Part shown: piece after piece, positions 6,631 through 13,367 of the stretch | Numbering within the stretch: the first letter of the stretch is position 1 | How the letters are laid out: every line of letters begins with the position of its first letter | From: DAOUKH01 sp034420775 | GTDB lineage: Bacteria > Chloroflexota > Dehalococcoidia > SHYB01 | Reading direction: 5' to 3' | Assembly: GCA_034420775.1 (NCBI GenBank) | Contig: DAOUKZ010000085.1 | Coordinates: forward strand, 1 to 14,478 | DNA: 14,478 nucleotides | The notes under the pieces: model-generated | Database searches by the model: none | Told to the model about the DNA's origin: nothing | What the model saw: the letters and a program-made list of their open reading frames with translations, nothing else | Position numbers and translations under genes: made by a program

Positions 6631-8316
6631 ATGCATGACCTGCTGATTCGCAACGCGCGGATCGTGGATGGGACCGGCGGAACTTCAAGGTACGGCGCCG
6701 TCGCCGTGTCCGACGGGCGCATTACCGAGACCGGCGAGGGCAACGGCCTGGCGCGGCGTGTCATCGACGCCGAGGGGCTCATCGTGGCGCCGGGATTCGT
6801 CGACATCCACACGCACTACGACGCGCAGCTTGCCTGGGACCCGCTCTGCACCCCGTCTTGCTACCACGGCACGACGAGCATCGTGATGAGTAACTGCGGC
6901 TACGGCATGGCGCCCGTGCGCGCCGCGGACCGCGACTACACGATGGGGACGTTCAGCTGCGTCGAGGGCGTCTCGAAGGAGACGCTGATCAACGGCCTGC
7001 CCTGGGAGTGGGAGACGCTGCCGGAGTATCTGGAGTGGCTGGAAGAGCGCGGGCTGGGGATCAACGTCGCAGCGCAGGTGGGGCACTCGGCGGTGCGGAG
7101 GTGGGTGCTCGGGCCCGAGGCCCACGAGCGCGAGGCGACCCCCGACGAGATCGCGACGATGCGGGCGATGGTGCGCGAAGGGATGGACGCCGGCGCCATC
7201 GGCTTCACGACGTCGCGGGTCGCCCACCAAAAGGGCGAGTTCGGCGAGCCGATCCCCTCCTTCGTAGCCCACGAAGACGAGATTTTCACGCTGGCGAGCG
7301 TCCTTCGCGACCTCGGCCGCGGCATCATCGGGATCAACCCGCGAACGAAGGCGCTGGGCTTCGTCCAGGAGGACAAGGACCAGCTCTACCAGCTCGCGGC
7401 GCGGACGGGTCGGCCGGTCAACTGGAACGAGTTCAACCAGCGCGACGCCTATCCCGGCCAGTGGCGGGCCCTCCTCGACTACATGGAGCACGCCCAAGAG
7501 CTCGGGGCGATGGTCTACGCGGTGATGCGCTGCCAGCGCATGGACATGCATTTCAACCTGCGGGATACGCACGCGTTCAACCGGTCGGAGCTGTGGCGCG
7601 ACTTCATGGCGCGGCCGACGGAGACGAAGCTGCGCGAGCTCGATGACGCCGACTTCCGGCGCCGGCTGCTCGAAGAGATGCAGCCGCGCTTCTCCCAGGG
7701 CGGGGCCGGCTTCGAGCGCCTCGCCGTCGCCATCGCGGCCACCGACCGCCACCGCGCCCTCGACGGCCGGCGGGTGCAGGACGTCGCGGCAGAGACCGGC
7801 GAGGACGCCGGCGAGCTCTTCTTCCGCATCGCGCGGGAAGAGCAGTTGGAGACCGAGTTCGCCTATCTCGGCGTGACAAACGGCGACGACGACGCGGTAC
7901 GGGCGATGATCGAGAGCCCGGGGACGATCATCGGCATCTCCGACGCGGGAGCGCACCTGCACACCATGACCGGCGTCGACTACCCCACCTACTTCCTCGG
8001 CCGGTGGGTGCGGGAAAAACAGGCGATGACGCTGGAAGCGGGCGTCGCGGCGCTCACCTCGGCCCCGGCCCGGCTGGCCGGACTTGACGGGCGCGGCGTG
8101 ATCGAACCAGGGGCGGCCGCCGACCTGTGCATCTTCGACCCCGACACCATCGGTCCGCGGTCCATGGAGATCTGGAACGACCTGCCCGGCGGCGAGGGGC
8201 GCCACGTGAAGCGGGCGGCCGGCATCCGCGAGGTCATCGTCAACGGCGAGGCGCTGATCCAAGACGGCGAGCCGACCGGGGAGTTGCCGGGCCGCGTGCT
8301 GCGTCACGGACGCTAG
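6631..8316 (+). CDS. Amidohydrolase family 3 protein, N-acyl-D-amino-acid deacylase-like
   Basis: A 561-residue metal-dependent amidohydrolase of the D-aminoacylase group, which hydrolyses amide bonds of N-acyl D-amino acids or related compounds. It shows the N-terminal LIRNARIVDGTG strand, GFVDIHTHYDAQ with metal ligands H60 and H62, SNCGYG with C89 (the bridging Cys of D-aminoacylase), VGHSAVR with H152, and ISDAGAH with D438. The two further metal-site histidines expected in D-aminoacylase are not recognisable: the matching segments read GINPRT (235-240) and VNWNEFN (263-269). The true substrate may therefore differ. ATG 6631 starts exactly at the conserved first strand; an upstream TTG at 6583 only adds unrelated residues. 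The stop is 10 bases before an aldolase gene, suggesting one operon. Confidence 0.92.
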   Translation: MHDLLIRNARIVDGTGGTSRYGAVAVSDGRITETGEGNGLARRVIDAEGLIVAPGFVDIHTHYDAQLAWDPLCTPSCYHGTTSIVMSNCGYGMAPVRAADRDYTMGTFSCVEGVSKETLINGLPWEWETLPEYLEWLEERGLGINVAAQVGHSAVRRWVLGPEAHEREATPDEIATMRAMVREGMDAGAIGFTTSRVAHQKGEFGEPIPSFVAHEDEIFTLASVLRDLGRGIIGINPRTKALGFVQEDKDQLYQLAARTGRPVNWNEFNQRDAYPGQWRALLDYMEHAQELGAMVYAVMRCQRMDMHFNLRDTHAFNRSELWRDFMARPTETKLRELDDADFRRRLLEEMQPRFSQGGAGFERLAVAIAATDRHRALDGRRVQDVAAETGEDAGELFFRIAREEQLETEFAYLGVTNGDDDAVRAMIESPGTIIGISDAGAHLHTMTGVDYPTYFLGRWVREKQAMTLEAGVAALTSAPARLAGLDGRGVIEPGAAADLCIFDPDTIGPRSMEIWNDLPGGEGRHVKRAAGIREVIVNGEALIQDGEPTGELPGRVLRHGR

Positions 8317-8326
8317 CAGGGGCGTC

Positions 8327-9094
8327 ATGCGTCCGAACAAGCTCAAGCAGATGTGGCGCGACGGCCGGCCCGCCAACATGGGCTGGATGAGCACCGCGGA
8401 CCCGCTGATGGCCGAGACGATGGCCTATGCCGGCTTCGACGCGGTGACGCTGGACATGCAGCACGGCATGGGCATCGGCCCCGACCGCGCCGCCTCTTGG
8501 CTCCAGGCGATCAGCCAGACCGAGACCGTTCCCCTGGTCCGCGTGCCGTGGAACGATCCCAGCTATATGCAGTGGGTGCTCGACGCCGGGGCCTACGGCG
8601 TGATCGTGCCGCTGATCAGTACGCGCGAGCAGGCCGAGCGCGCCGGCGGGGCCTGCCGCTACCCGCCCATCGGCTACCGCAGCGTCGGCCCGAACCGGGC
8701 GCGGACCTACGCGGGCAACGACTACATCGAGAAGGCGAACGACGAGGTCGTCTGTCTGGTGATGATCGAGTACATCGACACCATCGGGCGACTCGACGAC
8801 CTCGCCCAGGCGCCGGGCATCGACGGCTTCTACATCGGCCCCATGGACTTGGCCCAGACGATGGGCCTCGCCAACCCGGGACGCTACGCCGCCTCGAAGG
8901 AGCACGCCAACGCCTGCCAGGCCGTCCTCGACGCCGCCAACCGCGCCGGGCTCGTCGCCGGCGTCCACTGCGGCGGCCCCGAGGAAGCCCTCGAACGCTT
9001 CGAGCAAGGCTTCCGCCTCTGCCCCATCCTGTCGGACACACGGGCGGTCGGCTCGGCGGCGGCCGCCGCGCTGAAGGCCATCGGTCGGCGGTAG
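8327..9094 (+). CDS. HpcH/HpaI family class II aldolase
   Basis: A 255-residue TIM-barrel aldolase that makes or cleaves a C-C bond next to pyruvate in 2-keto acids. All active-site residues of the HpaI type are present in order: D43 and H46 in LDMQHG, R72 in VRVPW, metal ligand E148 in MIEYID, and metal ligand D174 in IGPMDLAQTMG. It resembles 4-hydroxy-2-oxoheptanedioate and 2-keto-3-deoxy-L-rhamnonate aldolases; substrate cannot be decided by eye. The ATG at 8327 has AGGGG four bases upstream and lies 10 bases after the amidohydrolase stop. Co-expression suggests deacylation followed by retro-aldol cleavage in one catabolic route (inference). The region from its stop to the vsr stop (9095-9152) is AT-richer and marks the edge of the restriction cassette. 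Confidence 0.93.
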   Translation: MRPNKLKQMWRDGRPANMGWMSTADPLMAETMAYAGFDAVTLDMQHGMGIGPDRAASWLQAISQTETVPLVRVPWNDPSYMQWVLDAGAYGVIVPLISTREQAERAGGACRYPPIGYRSVGPNRARTYAGNDYIEKANDEVVCLVMIEYIDTIGRLDDLAQAPGIDGFYIGPMDLAQTMGLANPGRYAASKEHANACQAVLDAANRAGLVAGVHCGGPEEALERFEQGFRLCPILSDTRAVGSAAAAALKAIGRR

Positions 9095-9152
9095 GGGCGG
9101 CGAGGTTATAGCGAGCTTTGGTAAATTATGCTGATTCCATAAGTCGACGGCT

Positions 9153-9566
9153 CTAACGCAGGAAACCCCGAAGCCTGTGCTCTAGAGCCTCATCGTCCGC
9201 CGTCTCGCACTCCCAGATCGTCAGGACTTCCCAGCCCAACTCACGGAGTGCGGCTACGTTGGATGTGTCTTTCTCTACGTTGCGAGCGAGTTTCGGCTTC
9301 CAGTACTCAAGGTTGGACTTTGGAAGGCGTGTGATCTTGCAGGCGGGGTCTTCGTGCTGATGCCAAAAGCACCCGTTGACGAAAATCACTCTGCGCCGCC
9401 CAGGAAAGGCAAGGTCTGGCTTCCCAGGGAGGGGAGATGGATGCAGGCGGAAGCGGTAGCCAAGCCGGTGCGCGAGCTTCCTGACTTTCATCTCGGGCCG
9501 CATGCCAGCGCTTCGAATGCGCCGCATGTTCTCGCTACGCCGCTCGGGCCCGATGGTATCGGCCAA
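9153..9566 (-). CDS. vsr: Very short patch repair (Vsr) mismatch endonuclease
   Basis: Nicks DNA beside the T of a T:G mismatch formed when 5-methylcytosine deaminates, starting short-patch repair. The 137 residues carry RRSENMRRIRS, RPE with E25, LPGKPDLAFP with catalytic D51, FVNGCFWHQH (62-71), EYWKPKLARNVEKD, and GWEVLTIWECE. C66, H71, C76 and C120 are in place for the structural zinc. Two positions differ from the E. coli enzyme as I recall it: T63-H64 is V63-N64 here, a variant I believe occurs in other Vsr proteins. The start is TTG at 9566, two bases after the restriction-enzyme stop; a later Met would cut into the conserved N-terminal motif. It is the last gene of the methyltransferase-endonuclease-vsr run and should serve that system's methylated site. 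Confidence 0.97.
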   Translation of the reverse strand: MADTIGPERRSENMRRIRSAGMRPEMKVRKLAHRLGYRFRLHPSPLPGKPDLAFPGRRRVIFVNGCFWHQHEDPACKITRLPKSNLEYWKPKLARNVEKDTSNVAALRELGWEVLTIWECETADDEALEHRLRGFLR

Positions 9567-9568
9567 GG

Positions 9569-10432
9569 TCAGATCACCAAATCTAAAGGTAGGTCCCCAA
9601 TGTCCCTGAGTCGGCGCCCCTGCACCATGATGTCGAGCATTTCTGAAGCATCGTGCAGCTCGAGGTCAGCCACAGCCTTTTGCAGCTCTGGCAGAGCGAA
9701 GTGATAGACACAGTCGATGTCGCCAGTACCAAGCGCAATCGAAGCGATGCGGCTAGGCAGGGGCTCGGCTACCACGGACACGATGTGCGGGAGGCGGCCC
9801 TTCCGGTTTCTCACCAGGTTCAAGGCCTCCGACCGCGTGTTCTGGACGCGGTCGCTTCTAATGGTCCACTTGCACGAAATGCTGGCGTGCAATGTGGGGA
9901 GGCTGTCGTTATAGCTGCGCAGCGGCGTCTGCCGTGCTACGCTCGAGTCAACGAAGCGACGCTTGGCATTAATTGTTCTGTCTTCTTCGGGAAGTCGGTA
10001 GACAACAAGGTCTGGAGCAATGACGTAGTCGCTCCCCAAGACAGCCGCCAACTCTCGATTGTCCTCTGCTGCTTGTGCCAATGACTTCAGGTGGGAGTAT
10101 TGATCGAATCGGGCTATCGCTATCTGGTTTCTAGATGAAACCTTTTCCACATGCCATTTGCCGGGACGCAAGTGGCTGAGGGGAAGAAAGGTTGTGGTGA
10201 CAAACTCCTTGCAAGCATTCTCGAATCTATTGCCCGATTGTTGGCCCTGCAATGCGCCCCTTTGGGCTTTTCCTTTCAGTTGCCGAAGGATCGCCGTTGC
10301 TATGGCGGCACTGTAAGGGTTGCTCTTGTCCGCGTTGTTCGGTACTCCTTTTTCACCAACACGAAGCACATTCCGAAGTAGCTCGGCATGAAAAGCCCGG
10401 CGCGCGGCCGCTATTGCCGCTTGAGGCGTCAT
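9569..10432 (-). CDS. NgoMIV-type type II restriction endonuclease
   Basis: Predicted to cut unmethylated GCCGGC. The sequence matches the NgoMIV family (group of Cfr10I, Bse634I, SgrAI), and the active-site spacing fits: E71, P140-D141, S186-C187-K188 and E202, each one residue beyond the NgoMIV positions I recall (E70, D140, S185-C186-K187, E201). The KWTIRSDR stretch after the catalytic Lys holds R192 and D194, matching residues that contact the CCGG core in NgoMIV. I chose ATG 10432 because it overlaps the methyltransferase stop as ATGA and gives 287 residues, against 286 for NgoMIV. A GTG at 10468 would add 12 residues lying inside the methyltransferase gene. Base composition is clearly lower in G+C than in flanking genes, which suggests transfer. 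Confidence 0.9.
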   Translation of the reverse strand: MTPQAAIAAARRAFHAELLRNVLRVGEKGVPNNADKSNPYSAAIATAILRQLKGKAQRGALQGQQSGNRFENACKEFVTTTFLPLSHLRPGKWHVEKVSSRNQIAIARFDQYSHLKSLAQAAEDNRELAAVLGSDYVIAPDLVVYRLPEEDRTINAKRRFVDSSVARQTPLRSYNDSLPTLHASISCKWTIRSDRVQNTRSEALNLVRNRKGRLPHIVSVVAEPLPSRIASIALGTGDIDCVYHFALPELQKAVADLELHDASEMLDIMVQGRRLRDIGDLPLDLVI

Positions 10433-11403
10433 GGGATGGCCAATACTCTTGTTCGCTTGCGCAGGCACTCTGCGACTTGGACGCCAAGCGCCCGGGCCAT
10501 CGGTGGGGGGAAGGCGTTACCGACCTGCCGGTAAGCTGCGGTTTTTCCACCCGCCAGTTCCCAATCTGAAGGGAAACCTTGCAGTAGGGCTGTCATCGCC
10601 ACGGTGAGCCGCGGCATACCGGCGAAATCGGGGGGTGGAGGTTCATCAGCGAGGCCAAGTCCGTCGACTCCGAGGCGCGCCCAAGCCTTCCGGGCGCGTA
10701 CGGGTCCTAGGTCTGGCCCTCCGTGCTTCTTTGACCCGCCTACCAGGGTCGGAGCTACTTCATTTGCTCGAAACCGCCATTCATCCGCTCCCTCCCATCC
10801 ATGGGAAGCCATGGCATCGCCTAACACTTGTCCAACGGTCGGCAACGGATCAAGAACCGGCGTCGGCCACGCAAAGTCGGCCTCTTCGAGTTGCATTCCG
10901 ATCACAATAAGCCGCCGTCTTGATTGAGGTACGCCATAGTCCGCAACGTTCACGATCTGGTAGTAGAGAACGTAGCCCATTGCCATAAGCTGACTGAGAA
11001 CCTCGTCGCGGTATTGGTCAAATTCCTCGTCCAAGAGTCCGGGCACGTTCTCTAGCAAGAAGGCGCGGGGGGCGATTTCATTCACCAATCGAAGGAAGTC
11101 CGGCAGCAGGTTGCGCTCGTCAGCCTGTCCGAGCCGTTTGCCCGCCACTGACCAAGGCGGGCATGGTAGACCGCCAGCTAGCAAGTCGACGCCACGATAA
11201 GGAGACCCGTCAAAGGCCGCTATGTCGACCTCAATGACGTTCCAGTGAGGTCTGTTCTTCCGCAACGTCGCGCAAGCATGCGGATCAACCTCGATCAGCG
11301 CGACGTGTTGAAAGCCGGCTGCTTCCAACCCTATTGCCTGGCCGCCACCTCCCGCACAAAGCTCAACAGAGGTAAGGGAGGCGGAGTCGGGTTCGTTGGG
11401 CAT
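10429..11403 (-). CDS. DNA cytosine-5 methyltransferase of the restriction cassette
   Basis: Methylates cytosine C5 with S-adenosylmethionine, protecting the partner enzyme's site (GCCGGC by association). The 324 residues show the class motifs in order: VELCAGGGG (13-21, cofactor loop), GGLPCPPWS (78-85 region) with the catalytic Cys81, ENVPG with E118, QSRRRL (160-165), a target-recognition region at about 180-262, PRLTVAMTALLQGFP (264-278) and YRQVGNAFPPPMA (291-303). ATG 11403 gives a normal N-terminus; an in-frame TTG at 11472 would only add non-conserved residues. A GGTAGG stretch four bases upstream may be the ribosome site. The stop overlaps the start of the restriction enzyme by four bases, so methyltransferase is made first and the endonuclease by coupling, the safe order for a restriction system. 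Confidence 0.95.
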   Translation of the reverse strand: MPNEPDSASLTSVELCAGGGGQAIGLEAAGFQHVALIEVDPHACATLRKNRPHWNVIEVDIAAFDGSPYRGVDLLAGGLPCPPWSVAGKRLGQADERNLLPDFLRLVNEIAPRAFLLENVPGLLDEEFDQYRDEVLSQLMAMGYVLYYQIVNVADYGVPQSRRRLIVIGMQLEEADFAWPTPVLDPLPTVGQVLGDAMASHGWEGADEWRFRANEVAPTLVGGSKKHGGPDLGPVRARKAWARLGVDGLGLADEPPPPDFAGMPRLTVAMTALLQGFPSDWELAGGKTAAYRQVGNAFPPPMARALGVQVAECLRKRTRVLAIP

Positions 11404-11428
11404 TGGCCTACCAACTTGGAGGGGGGTT

Positions 11429-11444
11429 GTGGCGAATATGCCAC
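11429..11444 (-). promoter_or_regulatory. Inverted repeat upstream of the methyltransferase
   Basis: gtggc (11429-11433) and gccac (11440-11444) form a perfect 5-base inverted repeat with a 6-base spacer, 26 bases upstream of the methyltransferase ATG. On the minus strand TTGACC (11467-11472) lies further upstream and could be a -35, but no good -10 stands at the right distance. The repeat may be an operator for the cassette. No controller (C) protein gene is seen, so methyltransferase autoregulation is one possibility. Confidence 0.35.
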
Positions 11445-11512
11445 ATAACGGTTGGGCCGGACAAGCGGTCAACGTCGTCGTGCCCCGCCGGGGTCTGGGA
11501 GCCGCCCGCCGT

Positions 11513-11527
11513 TGCTATAATGGCGGG
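11513..11527 (+). promoter_or_regulatory. Extended -10 promoter of the ABC exporter operon
   Basis: TGcTATAAT is a perfect extended -10 (TG at 11513-11514, hexamer 11516-11521). The hexamer ends five bases before the GTG at 11527, so the transcript would start on or next to that codon. No -35 is obvious, as is common for extended -10 promoters. Confidence 0.55.
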
Positions 11528-13335
11528 TGCGTGAGTGGCCGGCGGCGGGCGCTCCCGCGCTGTCTATGGGTACCTGGCTCCGAATCCTTGGCTATCTGCG
11601 CCCTTATCGTAAGAGCGTCGCCGCCGCCTATGTGGCCCTGATCGGGAGCACGGTCCTCTTTCTCGCGCTGCCGTTCCTGATCGGCGAGTCGATCGACCGG
11701 ATCGTCGAGGGCGACGACCGCAGCACGCTGGTCATCATCGGGGCGATGCTGCTGGGTGTAGCGCTGCTGCGCGGAGTCTTCTCCTACTTCGAGACCTACC
11801 TTCGGGAGAAGCTGGCGCAGCTCGTCGCCTACGACATCCGCAACCAGATCTTCGCCCACCTGCAGCGGTTGAGCTTCGCCTACCACGACCGGCAGCAGAC
11901 GGGGCAGCTCATGTCCCGCGCCACGGCGGACGTCGAGGCCATCCGGTGGTTCATCAACCTCGGCGTGCTGCGGATGTCGTACCTCGCGCTGCTCGTGATC
12001 GGCGTCTCCGTCCTGCTGCTCACCATCGACTGGCAGCTCGCGCTGATGAGCCTCTGCTTCGTGCCGTTCATCATGGTGCGGGGATGGAGTATCAGCCGGA
12101 CGCTGCGGGGCATCTGGACGCGGGCGCAGGAGTACATGGGCGAGCTCGGCATGCTGCTCCAGGAGAGCCTGAGCGGGGTGAAGGTGGTGAAGGTCTTCAC
12201 CGCCGAGGGGCGCGAGGAGGCAAAGTTCTCCGCCAAGTCCCGCGAGCTCTACGACGAGAACCTCGCCGCGGTCCGCGTGCAGGCGACGAACACGCCGGTG
12301 CTGGTATTCACGTTCGCCGCGCTCACCTTGTTCATCCTCTGGTTCGGCGGTCACCGCGTCATCGACGGGAGCATGACGCCGGGCGACCTCGCCACGTTCA
12401 TCTTCTACATGGCGATGCTGCAGATGCCGGTGCGGATGAGCGGCTTCCTGCTCAACCTGCAATCGCGGGCGGTCTCGTCCGGAGAGCGCATCTTCGAGAT
12501 TCTGGACGCCGACTCGCCGGTGCGGGACCGGCCGGGCGCGATCGAGCTCAACGGCGCGCGGGGGCAGGTGGTCATGGACCGGGTGGCGTTCGGCTATTCG
12601 GCGGCGAGTCCGGTGCTGGACGAGATCAGCTTCACCGCGGAGCCGGGCGAGGTCGTCGCGCTGCTGGGCAAGACCGGCAGCGGCAAGAGCACGATCGTCC
12701 ATCTCATCCCGCGCTTCTACGACGCGAGCGCGGGCGCGGTCACCATCGACGGACAAGATGTGCGCGACCTCACACTGGAATCGTTGCGGAGCGCCATCGG
12801 CATCGTGCAGCAGGACGTCTTCCTGTTCACGGACACCATCGAGGCGAACATCGCCTACGGCGTCCCCGGGGCGGACCGTGAGCGGGTCGAATGGGCGGCG
12901 AAGATCGCAAACATCCACGACTTCATCCTGAGCCTGCCCCACGGCTACGACACGTGGGTCGGCGAGCGCGGCATCACGCTGTCGGGCGGCCAGAAGCAGC
13001 GCATCGCCATCGCGCGGACGCTGCTCATCGACCCCCGCATCCTGATCCTCGACGACTCGACGTCGAGCGTCGACACGCGCACCGAGTTCGAGATCCGGCG
13101 GGCCCTGGAACGGCTCATCGAGGGCCGGACGACCTTCGTCATCGCGCAGCGCCTGTCGACGGTGAAGAGCGCCGACCAGATTCTGGTGCTCGACCGGGGG
13201 CGCATCGTGCAGCGTGGGCGGCACGAGGAGCTGCTCGAGGAAGAGGACGGCATCTACCGCGAGATCTACGACATGCAGCTCCGGGCCCAGGAAGAGGCGG
13301 CGCGGCCGGCGGCGGCCGGGGAGACGGGCACGTAA
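11527..13335 (+). CDS. ABC exporter half-transporter (permease-ATPase) with degenerate ATPase site
   Basis: A type IV (MsbA/LmrA-like) exporter subunit in the cytoplasmic membrane: six transmembrane helices in about residues 25-325, then a nucleotide-binding domain. Motifs are Walker A GKTGSGKST (381-389), Q-loop VQQDVF, signature LSGGQKQR (485-492) and Walker B ILILDDSTSSVD. The catalytic Glu after Walker B is Asp510, and the switch His is Gln541 (AQRLSTV). Both changes mark the degenerate site of heterodimeric exporters such as TM287/288, so this subunit should pair with the next gene's product. I start at GTG 11527 because of the extended -10 just before it; ATG 11566 (residue 14) is a reasonable alternative, and neither has a ribosome site. 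Substrate unknown: lipid or drug export is usual in the family. Confidence 0.96.
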   Translation: MREWPAAGAPALSMGTWLRILGYLRPYRKSVAAAYVALIGSTVLFLALPFLIGESIDRIVEGDDRSTLVIIGAMLLGVALLRGVFSYFETYLREKLAQLVAYDIRNQIFAHLQRLSFAYHDRQQTGQLMSRATADVEAIRWFINLGVLRMSYLALLVIGVSVLLLTIDWQLALMSLCFVPFIMVRGWSISRTLRGIWTRAQEYMGELGMLLQESLSGVKVVKVFTAEGREEAKFSAKSRELYDENLAAVRVQATNTPVLVFTFAALTLFILWFGGHRVIDGSMTPGDLATFIFYMAMLQMPVRMSGFLLNLQSRAVSSGERIFEILDADSPVRDRPGAIELNGARGQVVMDRVAFGYSAASPVLDEISFTAEPGEVVALLGKTGSGKSTIVHLIPRFYDASAGAVTIDGQDVRDLTLESLRSAIGIVQQDVFLFTDTIEANIAYGVPGADRERVEWAAKIANIHDFILSLPHGYDTWVGERGITLSGGQKQRIAIARTLLIDPRILILDDSTSSVDTRTEFEIRRALERLIEGRTTFVIAQRLSTVKSADQILVLDRGRIVQRGRHEELLEEEDGIYREIYDMQLRAQEEAARPAAAGETGT

Positions 13336-13367
13336 TGCGCGGCGGGACCGGCGGAGGGATTTCCGCG

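Noticed and set aside
6685..8394. 569-codon open frame on the minus strand across the amidohydrolase
   Set aside because: It is antisense to a clearly conserved enzyme; its Arg/Gly/Val/His-rich, motif-free translation is the usual shadow of high-G+C coding DNA.
10433..10468. GTG at 10468 as start of the restriction enzyme
   Set aside because: It would add 12 residues inside the methyltransferase gene; the ATGA overlap at 10432 gives a length matching NgoMIV.
11404..11472. TTG at 11472 as start of the methyltransferase
   Set aside because: The added 23 residues show no family conservation and cover the likely promoter region; ATG 11403 lies directly before the conserved N-terminus.
11515..13224. 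569-codon minus-strand frame antisense to the first ABC gene
   Set aside because: The translation is a His/Asp/Arg-rich run with no domain, and the plus strand carries a full set of ABC motifs.
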